Position numbers and translations under genes: made by a program
Assembly (NCBI GenBank): GCA_963920575.1
Contig: OY986967.1
Span: 23,081,648 to 23,145,647, forward strand
Direction of reading: 5' to 3'
From: Narthecium ossifragum
Taxonomy: Eukaryota > Streptophyta > Magnoliopsida > Dioscoreales > Nartheciaceae
Length of the DNA: 64,000 bases
The notes under the pieces: model-generated
What the model was told of the DNA's origin: nothing
What the model saw: only the letters and a program-made list of their open reading frames with translations
Database searches by the model: none
Shown: positions 10,711-21,805 of the stretch, piece after piece
Layout of the letters: every line of letters starts with the position of its first letter
Numbering within the stretch: the stretch's first letter is position 1

Positions 10711-12346
10711 TGATGAGACGTGAAAAGTACACAAGTTAACCCCTTAATTTACCTTTATTAGTTTTCGAGCAAGGTATTTCTAATAATCTTCATGGTATTT
10801 CAGGTACAAGAGCCTTCAACAGAAGTTAGATCAACTTTGGAGCGTAAACGAGCCTATTCGAGCATATTTAGGTACATGGGTCAACTTCAAAGATTAAATT
10901 GTACCTTCTCAGGAAGAACCAGATAATGTGCCATATATCATTGGAAAGCTCTGGAAGTCTAGTTTCTAAATAATTTTACGGTTCATGATTCCGAGTTTCC
11001 TAGATGAAGTTATGGCATTTTTCGTACCAATGCGCAGTGCTGAATGGCAAAAGAGATAATATGCAGAAAACAAGGATCGATCCTCACTATGGGAAGGATC
11101 GATCCCTTTTGCACATTTTCCAGTGACAGAACGCAACATTCTCTAGGATCGATCCTTATCTACTGAAGGATCGATCTTCGTCGGGGCGCAGCCAGAACTC
11201 AAGAGGAGGATCGATCCTTTTGTGCCAGCCGAGCAAAATCAATGGTCCAGATCTAATCCGAGTGGGGGATGCTTGGAGGCTATAAATAGACCCCTTTTGG
11301 GGGATTTTGGGGATTCTTTTGGATAAGAAGAGACTAAGGAAAGGGGCAATCCCCTTGGGCAAGGAAGGGAGCTCTCATCCAAGAGGGAGGAGATTGATGA
11401 AGAAGAGGATCCATCTCTTCTCCATGGCTTCTTCATCGAAGATGAGTAGCTAATCTATTTATCTAGTGGAATACCATGATGTTTTAGGTTTTTATTTGTA
11501 GTTTTCTTTGGATTTGGATGTTGTAATCCTTATGAGACAAGATTGTATGGATTTATTCTTCATTTCTATATCTTTGTAGTTGGATTCTAATGTTGGATGG
11601 ATGAATTCTTTGGTATGCATAAGCTAAAACCTTGTGCCCAATAGGTGTTTGTTGATATTCCCCAATGAGTAGGTTGTGCTAGAACCATGGCCACTTGTGT
11701 TGAAGGGAGTCTTGGCTCTAGGTTAGGGACTTGGTTGTGCTAGAACCACTCCAATCCACATCTAACCTAGCATTTATCCTATCTTTTGTAGTGTTTTGGA
11801 TTCGAGATGCTAGAACCACCTCGATCCATTACCATATTCCATACAACCCGATTCCTTGCGACGAGATGATCCTAACCCGACCTCTCGTTGGCGATGATTG
11901 AAGCTAATCCCTCGATCGTCGACTTTCTAGCATACATCTAGTGCGACGGATAGTCTTTATCCGGTTATTCGTTAGCGACGACCTTTGTTAGCCACAAGGT
12001 AGTCGATATTGTAGTGTCTCGATAGGATTGCACATCTTGATTCATTAGAAAGCTACGATTGAGCCTAATCCGGATTGGGATTCCCTAGGACCTCTCTCTA
12101 TCCATTGAATCATTTACATGCTTTCTTAGTTTTCTTATCATAAAACCCAAAAACCATTTCTTTTATTATCCTTGTAGGAACACTTAGATTGAGCTTGGTA
12201 ATTTAATTGTTTCCTTACGCATTCCCTGTGGATTCGACTCGGACTCACCGCTAGCTACCCCCAAAGGTAGTTAGTTAGGAGTTTGATCATAAATTTCTAA
12301 TTTTGATCGGGCGCGTTAAGCCGCGACACTTTCCACCTCTCTATCA
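10711..12346 (+). repeat. 3' LTR of the non-autonomous gypsy element
   Basis: This copy of 1636 bases ends TATCA and is intact. It has five GATCGATC dyads, the TATA box at 11281 and the uninterrupted site used by the solo LTR in the other copy. Confidence 0.85.
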
Positions 12347-12349
12347 AGG

Positions 12350-12690
12350 CCACGGTTGATGTCACGGTCAATCCGGCGGTCGACCGTGGGACCAAAACGA
12401 GGAAAACCCCACGGGCGACGGTTGATCCAGCCATCGACCCTGGGAAGCCTAAAACGGGACAGAACCTCACGGACGATGTGACGGTCGATTCGTCGGTCGA
12501 CCGTGAGGCGGGGTGAAAAAGGGAGGGAGCCCGCGGTCGATCGATCCATCGACCGTGGGAGTCCAAAATCCCGATAGAGCCTGACGGACGATGCGACGGT
12601 CGATCCGCCGGTCGACCGTCAGGCCCAGTCAGAGCAAATCAATACTTGACGATCGATGCACCGATCGACCGTCGATCCTTAGGCACAGTT
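12350..12690. repeat. Array of inverted repeats with matched outer arms (solo LTR of 893-13494)
   Basis: About six units at 57-63 base spacing start near 12350, 12410, 12466, 12529, 12582 and 12648; a further unit is at about 3650-3690. Most have arms such as CCACGG/CCGTGG, CTCACGG/CCGTGAG and CTGACGG/CCGTCAG around a GGTCGA core. The related LTR at 52766 has a shorter set (53973-54110). Confidence 0.6.
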
Positions 12691-13494
12691 CATTAGGACA
12701 GTGCCGGAAATCCAATTCTTTCGATTTCAAGGATCAAATCAAGTTGGAAAACAATGAGATTTTGCAAGCAAGCGTAATTCTCGATGGAGAATCCAATGGT
12801 ATGAAGAAATCACATTTTTTACGATTAAATCTCCTATCTAGGTCCAAATGGACGAAAACCGACAAAACGGCGATAATACGGAAACCAACCGTTAGAATAT
12901 AAAATTCGCAACGTAGGAATACAGGAAAGGAACTACAGCACATGTGCAAGGAGCTACAAAGCATTCTAACATGTATTCCTACAGGAAAAAGGTAATAAAC
13001 CTATCCTAGGAGAACCCGATCCTAAGATCGAGGTAGAAACACCTACTTGAGCAAGTAGGGCAGCTCCTCCACGCGTCCAACCAGTCAAGCCGCCAAGATC
13101 CGCGCTCCGAAACCCGTTTCTCCAAGCCCTAGCTCAGCCGAATGAGAGAGAAGGAGAGAAAACGACATGAGAAGAGAAGGAAAGAGAAAGAAAGGGACAG
13201 GGCTTATATAGAAAACCGGATCTATCTCAGCCGTCCGATTCGATCTTTCCTGATCGAGCTCCAATCTTTCGATCGGACACACCTTAGAGATTCTAATCAA
13301 ACACATACATCAATCCAAGGCCGTGGGTGTAACGCGGGTGTGAAACCGACCACCAGAGGGCATATTCACCAAAATGCCCCCGGGGTCCAAACCGCCACAC
13401 GATCGCCCGATCGTGCCCGACGCGGAACCAAACCAACAGGAAACCGGCTCTCGACCCACGCAGTCGAGCCAGGTCAGAGGGACGGGCCCTCACG

Positions 13495-13890
13495 GATGCG
13501 GCGGCGATGATGAGGTGGAGCAGGAAGGAGAGACCCGAGACCGGGATCGAGACAGGTGAGGTCGGTGAAGCTTGGGCGCGGCGAAGAGGTCGGGGATCGG
13601 GCGGAGTGGAAGCCGGTGGAGGTTGGAGGAGAGATGGGGCTTGGCGGGGCCACCGTCAGTGGAGGTGGAGCTTGGCGAGGCGGCGTCGATCGATGATGGG
13701 GAAGCCACGGCATCGATCGATGACGGGGAAGCCACGACGTCGATCGATGACGAGGAGGCCGCGGAGCCTCCTCATTTCCCACCTCTGTCGGTGAAGAGCG
13801 GCGGCGCATCCGCCCCGTCGAGGTCCTTGGACGGCTTGGCGGACCCCCGCGACGGGGACGGCAAACCTCGCCGAGAAGCTGAGTAACAGA
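13495..13890. repeat. GC-rich internal part of the hAT element with a 33-base repeat
   Basis: The segment is low-complexity and open in several frames on both strands (for example 13474-14025 minus). I read these frames as composition artefacts. At 13681-13760 three units of about 33 bases each carry ATCGATCGATGA, followed by GGGGAAGCCACG-like text. Confidence 0.5.
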
Positions 13891-14117
13891 GAGAGAGAGA
13901 GAGGGAGGGAGGGAGAAGGACGTGGGCTTTAAAACCCGGATCGGGCGGGGCTGGACCGGGTTTTTGACCAAGGGGCCCTGGTCCGGCCCTGAACCCGGAT
14001 CAGCCCGGTCCAACAGGACCAACACCCGGGCCGGACCGGGTTATGGCCCTGAAGGGTCCGGTCCGGACCCGTACCGGGTCAGGCCATTTGGGCTTTTTGG
14101 ACACCCCTATTAGCAAT

Positions 14118-14596
14118 TAGACAACCTCTCTTTAGTGAGAGTAGGAACAATTAGCACAAATATTTGTCACTGCTGCCCCTAACATTATAATCACGACACT
14201 TCGGTGCAGCTTCTATCAGACATCAAGGCAAGAAACAAGAACGTGTACATACATATAAGCAAATAGAAACTAACAAACAACACCTATTTTATAAATATAC
14301 TCCAATCTGATACATATGCGATTTTTTTGAAAAAAAACCCTCTCAAAATACGATCAAGGAAAAAAAAGAAAAGAAAAGGTTTGATCTTCATCAATTCAAC
14401 GCAGCGGTCCCCTTGTGGAATTCAAGAATCAAGAAGCAGTGGATCACCAAACCCAAAGCGACGACCCTTCCGAGGAGCACCAACATGGCATAGCATCCAG
14501 AGCGAGACCCTACGAGCCCAGCAACACCAAAAAGCATCAGAACGACCCACGCACCATCCTCATAGCATCAGATGAACACCGTCTCTTGTCGCTGCC
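14118..14596. other. Intergenic sequence without recognised gene
   Basis: AT-rich to mixed sequence. Two open frames (14327-14633) have no family signal and no codon-usage support. Nothing else was seen. Confidence 0.3.
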
Positions 14597-16020
14597 GACG
14601 ATAGTTACTTTTCATGATATTTATTTTTTATAAATAATATGTGGAAAAATTAGCTAGAATAAAAAAATATGAGAAAAATAAAAAAAAATAGTGACGAAAT
14701 TTCACTTTTCATTTTTAAAAATAAAAAATATCTTTAGTTTACACCATACTTATTTTCTGCGATAGTTATTTTCCGTATTAGTTACTTTTCACGGTAGTTA
14801 CTTTTCACAAAGAATATGTGAAAAAAATCAGCTAAAATAAGAAAAAAATGGAAAAAATCAAGAAAAACTAGTGGGGCCCTTTCTCCACGGTAGTTACTTT
14901 TCACATTTATGATAGTTACTTTCCATAATGTTGGTGATAGTTACTTTCCACAATTGGTAGTTATTTTTCATATTTTTGTGGTAGTTACTTTTCACTTCAC
15001 AGTTCTGATTCTTACTTTCCACCACAATTTTGATAGTTACTTTTCAATAAACTGGTAGTTACTTTCCGCAATTCTAGTACTTACTTTCCATCACCATTTT
15101 GCTAATTACTTTTTCACAATTTTGGTAGTTACTTTCCGCCACAATTTTTGGTATTTTTCACCTATTTTCTTAACATATTTTCCTATTCTCCAACAATTTT
15201 TCCCATTTTTTATTCTTCCGTCACGATCCTGAGCTCGCCGTCACCGATCCCGAGCTTCTGTCCGTTGCGATCCCAAGCTTGCCATCCGTTGCGATCAGCG
15301 TCGAAGCTCCTCCCCGTCGTCGATCCCAAGCTCGCCATCTGTTGGAGCTTTTCCTCGTCGTCGATCCCAAGCTCCCCTCTTCCCGTCGTCGATCTCGAGC
15401 TTCCGTCCGTCACGATCCCAAGCTCCTCGTCCGTCGCGATCCTAATCTCGCCATCCCGGAGCGGTCCGGATCCCCATCACCGACACCGACCTGGTCCGGA
15501 TCCCGTCGATCCCGAGCTCCTCCTTGTCGAAGGAGCTCCTCCCCGTCGTCGATTCCAAGCTCGCCATCCGTCGGAGCTCCTCCCCATCATCGATCCCAAG
15601 CTCACCATCCGTCGGAGCTCCTCCCCGTCGTCGATCCCGAGCTTCCATCCGTCGCGATCCCAAGCTCCTCGTCCATCGCGATCCCAAGCTCGCCATCCCG
15701 GACCTGTTCGGATCCCCATTGCCAACGCCGACCTCGCCTTCTCCGTCGCAGCCGCCTCCAACCACCACCTCCGACGAAGCCACCGCCTCCTCCTTCCAAC
15801 GATCTCCTCCTCCTTCCGACCTCCTCATCACCCACCCGATCGCCGTCACCATCTCTGACGACCTCCTCCTCCTTCCCATCACCGATCTCCGCACTGGGAC
15901 TAATCACGACCTCCTCCTCCTTCCGATCGAGCATAAGGGCACTTTCATCATAAAAATATGGATTAGAGGATTAAAAGACTCAAAGAACTTCTATCCTGAC
16001 CACATAGCAGAAAGGTTATC
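14597..16020 (-). mobile_element. Composite repeat element, copy 1 (minisatellite plus GC-rich block)
   Basis: From 14597 to about 15160 the sequence repeats GGTAGTTACTTTCCAC-like units, the inverse of the minisatellite at 24262-25240. From 15220 to 15930 it is GC-rich and repetitive, with CGATCCCGAGCTC- and CCCAAGCTCGCCATCC-like units. The right end (15936-16000, with GGATTAGAGGATTAAA and GAACTTCTAT) matches inversely the left end of copy 2 near 23850-23900. The open frames at 15148-16063 on both strands are repeat translations. The class is unknown; the boundaries are approximate. Confidence 0.45.
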
Positions 16021-16497
16021 TAAAAATAACTATTCACCAATTAAGAATTCAAAGAAGAAATAACCGGCGAAGCCCTCCAAAAGTCAGTCCCCAGCCTTCT
16101 GATTTTATGGAACAGTAACCCACACACCCATTCGTCTCAATCAAATTGGACCATGCAATCAACCAACCATGACCATAACAGTACAATTGGAACTCAGTCG
16201 ATCGACCCATCCGAAGAGAAGAGCCAAAGACTAACAAAAGTAGAAGAGTTACAAACTAGCTAACCAAAACAAAGCTAAAACAATCCCACAGGAGGAGGGA
16301 GGCCCGGGCGGGAGAGTAACTCCTTACTAATCCGGCCAAGAAATCACCAATCCCGTTATACGTTATTGGAGTAGCAGCAGTAGCAGATAGAAAATAATTA
16401 ATGTCAATAGACTGGATTGTCGATAAACTGAAATGGGTTATGAGAGGAGGAAGGAACAACACTAGTGTAGAGATTAGAGAGGCCTCATCGAGGGTGG
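16021..16497. other. Intergenic sequence without recognised gene
   Basis: No coding or repeat family was recognised; short open frames only. Confidence 0.3.
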
Positions 16498-16605
16498 CTC
16501 AGCAGGAATTCTCTGTTATCCAAACTGACGACGCAGCCTTCTGCAATTCCAGTGGTCAGACGGGATTTGGTGCAGTTTTCTGGAACGGAGATGCGTCGTG
16601 TTTTA
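16498..16605 (+). pseudogene. LINE RNase H fragment (plus strand)
   Basis: The frame reads VAQQEFSVIQTDDAAFCNSS then GFGAVFWNGD, the start of the LINE-type RNase H domain (first beta strand with the catalytic Asp, then GFG). It stops soon after. It lies next to, but opposite, the larger LINE. A (TAAAA)n-like tract follows at about 16638-16662. Confidence 0.5.
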
Positions 16606-18276
16606 ATAATTTAATTAGTCTTTTAAGGCTCAATTCTTACAATAAAATAAAATAAAATAAAATTATGTACGTACTACAATGTTCTTGAACGAAATTTATG
16701 CTTTGTGTATCTGACTCTGCATGGAAGAAAGCACGATTTCTAAAAAGGAAGTCTTTTATTATTATTATTAGTTGAGCCCGAGGGCTGGGAAGCCCAATGA
16801 AGGCTTAGTACAAGAGTTCATCGGAGAACTAGGATCACCATCCTCAGCCTCCTCAGTTACATCAGAAGCAGAGTACATCTCATCTCAAGGGCTTCGAGAG
16901 CTAGCCAGTCGGCGTATGAGTTGGTTTCACAGGGGGATGTACGCTACTCTGAATTCAGTAGCCCTGCGACTTGCCCACCATATGTCTGGCACAACGTCAC
17001 GACAGTTCCCCACTAATGGTAATCTTCCATCGATCATCTGGACTGCGTGAAGGGAGTCGCTTTCCACCAGCACATGTTTGTATCCTCCCTGCACAGCAGT
17101 GGTGACCGCTAGGTGGATGGCATGTAGCTCACCGAACAGGATGGCATCGACTCTGTGTGAGCCGCTACTGGTCCAATGAACAAGTTCCTCCTCGTCAATG
17201 CAGACTACTCCAATGCCCGCCGTGCCAGAGATCCGATCAAAGGAGCAATCAACCTGGAATCTAACTCTGATCTCCTTCACTGTGGGTGCTCTTGGTTCGC
17301 GGAGCTTGGATAAGCTTGTGAATTCTCTAGACTGCCACCTAATCAAGTGGGCCAAGGCTTGGTGTCTTGTCCTTCCTCTCCAACTGCCACCTTACATCTA
17401 TCCTTCCATAACCACCATGCTCTGTAGGGTCGCAGGAAGCTAGTGCGCTTGATCTCCTCGGATTTCCGTGATTGGCATAGGCTCTCGATGTAGCCCGCCA
17501 AGGTGAGTGGAGGGATACTGGCTCTGGCGCTTGGGAATACTCTGCTCCAAACCTCCTGATCAAAGCTACATTGAAAGAGCGTATGCTCTATCATCACCTC
17601 TGCAACGCCACACCGGGGACAGAGCTGGTCGGTGGTCAAGCATAGGCTCCAAAGTGTGGAGTTGGTCGGCAACCTTCCGTGAAGCATCTTCCATAGGAAC
17701 ATCTTTGGGTGTGGTCCTGCTGGTGCCTTTCAGATGCTTCACCAAAGTTGAAACTTCTCGCTGGCTTGTTGCTTGTCGTATGTGCACTCGAGCATTTGAT
17801 ACGCAGACACCATGGTAACTTCACCATTCTTGTTCCATGTCCATGCGGGACAGTTGCTTGTAGCCGGAGGAGGTATGACAATGAAGAGAAGCTACTCTAT
17901 CATGCTTGAATGGAAGAGGGAGTTGAGCTTGTTTAAGTCCCAGCTCCCACTCTCTGTGAAGAGGTCTTCAACGATCATACGATGCACGGAGTCATCAGTC
18001 TTCGCCAGGTAGGGGTACGAGATCAAAGGGTCATCTCCTGTCCACCAATCGTTCATGACATTTGCGCAGCAAGTCGTGTTAGGTTCCCATCGCATGTGTT
18101 TGCGCATGATGCTTGCTGCGTGACATATGGAGCACTAGAGACATGAGACTGGGGAGCAACTTTTGTGGAGCGGGAGAGTTTCTACAAGCTTGTACTTGGC
18201 TCGGTAGATGATCGTCCAAATGGTATCCTACGCTTCGAGGAACTTGGCTCCCCGCTTGATTCTTAGGGTTGACTGC

Positions 18277-19977
18277 TGATAACGCGTGAAAAGTGCACAA
18301 ATCGCCCCTTTAACTAAGTCCTGTTAGCCTCCGAGTAATGCTATTTTGATTGTCTTTTTCTCATTTCAGACTTAGGACCCTCAGTGAAGATTAGATCAAG
18401 TTTGGTGCTAAAACGAGTAAATAAAGAACCTGCGAAGTCAAAGGAGCAAAGGTGGGCCATCTTTGAAGATTAAACTGTACTTGCTTAGGAAAAACCAGAT
18501 GATGTGCTATATATGGTTGGAAAGCTCTTGAAGTCTAGATTTCAGAACTATTTACGGCTCGTGATTTAGAGTTTCCTAAAGGAAGATATGCTATTTTTAG
18601 TACAGAGGTGCAGAAGAAGCAGTTATGAAAAAACCCAGGTCGATCCGCTTTCCAAAGGGGATCGATTTGGCTCGGGCATAACCCAGATTCTGAGTTCACG
18701 GACGAAGGAGATCGATCTGCTTCCTAAAGGGGATCGATCCCTTTTTGTGTTGCGGGAAAAATAAAGGGCTGAGATCTAATCCGAGTTAGGGTTTAATTAA
18801 GGCCTATAAATAGACCTTGTGAGAGGATTTTTGGCAGCCACCCATAGACGAATTTTCCTCACCTCCTGGGTGTTTCCTTGGTTCTTCTTCCTCAATAAAC
18901 ATTAGGGTTAGATCTTGAAGATAGATCCATGGCGGGAGCGCGTCATCAACCTTCTCCGATGGATCGTTTCTTCAAGATGAGTAGCTAAATCCTTAGTCTA
19001 GGAAATTCTATGATGTAATAGGGAGTTCATCTAGGTTTTCCTATGGATCAGAGCATGTATTTTATGATGGTTTAATGGATTGAATGCAGATTTTATATAT
19101 CTATTGGTCATATTTCTTATGGTGAATGGATTGTTTGTTCTTTGTGCTCTAATTTCCGTCTGTCTTGTCTCAGTTTTTCCGTGGGTTTACTGTTGGATTC
19201 TGTGAAAACTCAAAACATAAAAGTTGTAGATCTCTTCCTTAGCTTTCCACCGAATCTTGAATCGCCTCGTTTCGAGTTCGGATGTGAAAGTTACGCTGAG
19301 ATTACGGTCGCTGGTTTTGAGTATTGCATGTTAGAGGCTAGGATTAGGACTTGTTCAAGTTGCTTTCATGCTAGAACCATGTTAGATCTTTGAATTGGAT
19401 TCTAAACCCTAGCTTATGATTGTAGGAGTGCTAGAACCACTGCCTTAATGCTAGAACCATTAAGACCTATAATTGTAACCTACAATTCGTTCTTTATCTT
19501 TATCGATTAGGCGATCTCAAAGTGCTAGAACCATTTTGATTATTATCATACCAATTATCCGCTGATTTGATCTTCATTCCGACGTAGACTTCTAATGAAT
19601 CTATGTTGAGTGATAGTAGACCTAGCCGATCTTCTATCAATTTTAGAAAACCATCTTGAACTTAGTGAATTGCTCTTGTCCTAGGAATGCCTAGATAGCT
19701 CTCGATTACGGATTAGAACTTCCTAGCTTTTTCTCCTATTGTTATTCTCCCGATTTCGTTTAATTCGAGTTAAAAGTAGTTTAAAGACCAACTATCATTC
19801 ATCACCCTTAACTTTTGATTTAAAACTATGCACGGTAATTAGACTTAATCATGTTTTCCCTGTGGACCGACCCGGACTTATTGCTATCTACCCCTTAAGT
19901 AGTTAGTAGTGATTCGGATTATAAATTTGTAATTTTGACGTCCTTGTTAAGGTAATGACACTTTTCAAGGCGTGTCA
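18277..19977 (+). mobile_element. Solo LTR of a third Tat/Athila-like family
   Basis: TGATAACGCG at 18277 to GGCGTGTCA at 19977; flanks ACTGC at 18272-18276 and 19978-19982. It interrupts the LINE reverse-transcriptase end. U3 has two dyad pairs (18639/18661 and 18711/18733, each 22 apart), AGATCTAATCCGAG, and a TATA box at 18805. U5 has CCCTGTGGACCGACCCGGAC near 19857. GTGCTAGAACCA-type motifs occur four times (19370-19535). Confidence 0.85.
18639..18738. promoter_or_regulatory. Two pairs of ATCGAT dyads, 22-base period
   Basis: Cores start at 18639 (GTCGAT)/18661 and 18711/18733. The TATA box starts 67 bases after the last core. Confidence 0.65.
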
Positions 19978-20276
19978 ACTGCCAACACTTCAGGTCCTTG
20001 AATCCAAATCCTCCTTGCATCTTGTGATGGAAAACAACGTCCCAAGCTACTCTGTAGAGTGATCCCCTCTTACATTGCCAGAGAAACTCACGGGCAAGAG
20101 TGGAGATCTTGTTGAGAATTGTTATGGGGGTCGGGATGGAGGACATGACAAAAACAGGCATGACTTGCATCACGGATTGGACCAGAACTGCTCGTCCAGC
20201 CTCCGCCTAGACTTGGCATCTTCAAGTGGTGAGCTTCCGTTGCACTGCATCAAGGATGAATGAGAAATCCTTTACC

Positions 20277-20476
20277 NNNNNNNNNNNNNNNNNNNNNNNN
20301 NNNNNNNNNNNNNNNNNNNNNNNNNNNNNNNNNNNNNNNNNNNNNNNNNNNNNNNNNNNNNNNNNNNNNNNNNNNNNNNNNNNNNNNNNNNNNNNNNNNN
20401 NNNNNNNNNNNNNNNNNNNNNNNNNNNNNNNNNNNNNNNNNNNNNNNNNNNNNNNNNNNNNNNNNNNNNNNNNNNN
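20277..20476. other. Assembly gap of 200 N
   Basis: Exactly 200 unknown bases, probably a fixed-size scaffold placeholder; true length is unknown. It separates the LINE from the plant-mobile-domain fragment. Confidence 0.99.
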
Positions 20477-20581
20477 GTCTTCTTCTTCAAGTCTCTTAGG
20501 GTTTTACTGCTCTTTACCTACTTCCGCGGCGGTTCTTTGTTCTTTTCCTCTTAACTCCGGCATCTACTTCCGTTCGTCATC

Positions 20582-21340
20582 ATGGTGCGCGAGATCAAGG
20601 CTGACAACGAGGTGCAGAAAGAGATGACGTCTGCCGTTGGGAGTTACAATGAAAGTATGAAGTCGGAGGAAATAAGGAGTAGTTATCTGGCCCGGGAAGG
20701 TGACCTTAACTCTCAATTATTTACTTTGGGTCCTTGTTTCATTCCTGAAAATATTCCTTCCCTTGATTCTGAGGAGATGGCCCTCGTGCATTCTTTTCCT
20801 CTTTCTGGCGATTTGCCCTTTTCTGGAACCCTAAATCTATCTTCTCTTTCTTCAAAAAATCCCATCGTCTCCTGGCCATTAGTTGATGACAAGTTTATAA
20901 AATGGTATAATAGGATGATTGGCCATTCTGAGACTAGGTCAATTTTTTCTGATGCAGGTATTTTAGACTTCTTGGACTTGAATACCAGGGTTCCTCTTCA
21001 AGATTCTAACTTGCTTATTTCGTCGCTTCTTTTTTGGTCAATGGAATATAACAACTTTGTCTTTCCCTTTGGTTCGCTCACCATAACTGTGCTGGACATA
21101 TCGCTCTTAACTGGTTTAACTCCACTTGGTACTTCTGTATCGGCCAATATGGACGTACCCAAGAAGGAGATCGTTTTTTAGGCCGATAAGAATTACATCC
21201 TTTTCATTAATTATTATGCCAAGTTGTCTGAGAGCGATGGCCCTCCAAACTCTCTTGAACGATTAGCGTTCATTTACTATTGGCTCTGTAAATTTGTCTG
21301 TGACGTGGAGGATCGTGATCAGGCGGCCATAACTTGTTAA
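20582..21340 (+). pseudogene. Plant mobile domain (PMD) gene fragment
   Basis: The frame from ATG 20582 to a TAG at 21179-21181 reads through ILDFLDLNTRVPLQDSNLL, then FVFPFGSLTITVLDISLLTG. This is the start of the aminotransferase-like plant mobile domain found in MAIL/MAIN proteins and in transposon-encoded proteins. Past the TAG the same frame continues for about 50 codons (ADKNYILFINYYAKL, ERLAFIYYWLCKFV) to 21340, which also fits the domain. So the gene is broken by at least one stop and is cut off soon after. PMD proteins are linked to silencing and genome stability in Arabidopsis, but many copies are mobile. Whether the upstream part lies in the gap cannot be seen. Confidence 0.55.
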
Positions 21341-21517
21341 AGGGCTCATCCACAACCCCAAGACTCTCTTCTCAAAACCCCTCCAAGTCTCAATTGACAA
21401 AGACCAATAACTTGTTAAAGTATGTTCAACAAAGACTAATAATTTGTTAACTGTAATCAACGAACAGAGCATAACATTTTCATGAATCTCAATGTGCAAT
21501 ACATTTTATTTTAAAAG

Positions 21518-21789
21518 GGTTGTTTGGTTGCTTACATCAATTGATGTGTTCTGCATCGATGCATCTGCATCGATCGATGCATTCTGCATCGACGGAAGAT
21601 GCACCAACCAACCAAATCCAGATATCAACTGATGATGCATTATGTGAAACAACCATTTTGGTGGTTTCACATGATACAACATCGAAGGTCTTTTTTGTAT
21701 CAATTGATGCAGCATTGGTTAATAGTCAACCAAACACTGATTTGGACTTATTGATGCAGAATTCAGTTGATGTAAGCAACCATACAACC
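21518..21789. mobile_element. MITE with 27-base terminal inverted repeats
   Basis: GGTTGTTTGGTTGCTTACAT at 21518 matches inversely GGTTGTATGGTTGCTTACAT ending at 21789. The interior is built of TGATGCA and GCATCGATGCA units. No clean target duplication was found (TTTTAAAAG against TCTAAATAA at best). It has no coding capacity. Confidence 0.65.
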
Positions 21790-21805
21790 TCTAAATAAGT
21801 TTCAA

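Larger units (their letters stand above)
3691..12346 (+). mobile_element. Complete non-autonomous Ty3/gypsy LTR retrotransposon (Tat/Athila-like)
   Basis: LTRs at 3691-7191 and 10711-12346 start TGATGAGACG and end TCTATCA. The flanks are AGGCC at 3686-3690 and 12347-12351. After removing the solo LTR at 4662-6499 and its duplication, the 5' LTR is 1658 bases against 1636; the difference is one 22-base unit. By eye I count about 24 substitutions between LTRs (about 1.5 percent), so the insertion is young. The 3.5 kb interior has a primer-binding site, one gag-like acidic frame and a polypurine tract, but no protease, reverse transcriptase or integrase. It must depend on enzymes supplied by a partner element. 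Confidence 0.85.
893..13494 (-). mobile_element. Solo LTR of a gypsy element related to the 52.8-62.9 kb element, carrying two nested insertions
   Basis: On plus it starts TGTCACACCCCGACCC at 893 and ends near CCCTCACG at 13494. Flanks are GATGC at 888-892 and 13495-13499, a perfect 5-base duplication. Read on minus, both ends align by eye to the LTR of the element at 52766-62934: the 893 end matches its 3' tail (GGGTCGGGGCGTGACA) and the 13300-13494 end matches its first 200 bases. Without the two insertions the LTR is about 2430 bases. No internal domain or second LTR is present, so it is a solo LTR. LTR sequence proper occupies 893-1002, 2513-3690 and 12352-13494. Confidence 0.75.
448..14109. 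mobile_element. Non-autonomous hAT-type element split by a nested retroelement
   Basis: The ends are TAGGTGTGTCC at 448 and, inverted, TAGGGGTGTCC ending at 14109. They are flanked by 8-base direct repeats TTAGCAAC (440-447) and TTAGCAAT (14110-14117), one mismatch. An 8-base duplication and ends beginning TAGGG fit the hAT superfamily. Both subterminal regions (about 460-640 and 13920-14090) are packed with CCCGG and CCGGACC motifs, as seen in hAT subterminal repeats. The element's own sequence is only 448-887 and 13495-14109; everything between is a later insertion. No transposase was found. Confidence 0.6.
16750..20276 (-). mobile_element. L1-like LINE, 3' half, split by a solo LTR
   Basis: Read on minus from the assembly gap: end of reverse transcriptase (MPVFVMSSIPTPITILNKIS, FLWQC, GGFGFKDL) at about 20173-19983; after the solo LTR, the thumb and connection region (WTGDDPLISYP near 18030); a zf-RVT domain at 17702-17343 (LWKMLHGRLPTN, CPRCG, EHTLFQC); and an RNase H domain at 17355-16927 (GIGVVC, ESDSLHAVQMI). 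It ends in a TAA-repeat tail at 16757-16771. Frames are broken repeatedly, so it is dead. The 5' half would lie in or beyond the gap. Such elements encode nicking-primed reverse transcription. Confidence 0.8.

Noticed and set aside
13474..14025. 183-codon minus frame
   Set aside because: It crosses the GC-rich hAT subterminal repeats and a 33-base repeat; composition explains it.
15148..16063. Several long overlapping open frames on both strands
   Set aside because: GC-rich tandem repeats give open frames in many phases; the products are Ser/Pro/Arg-rich without domains.
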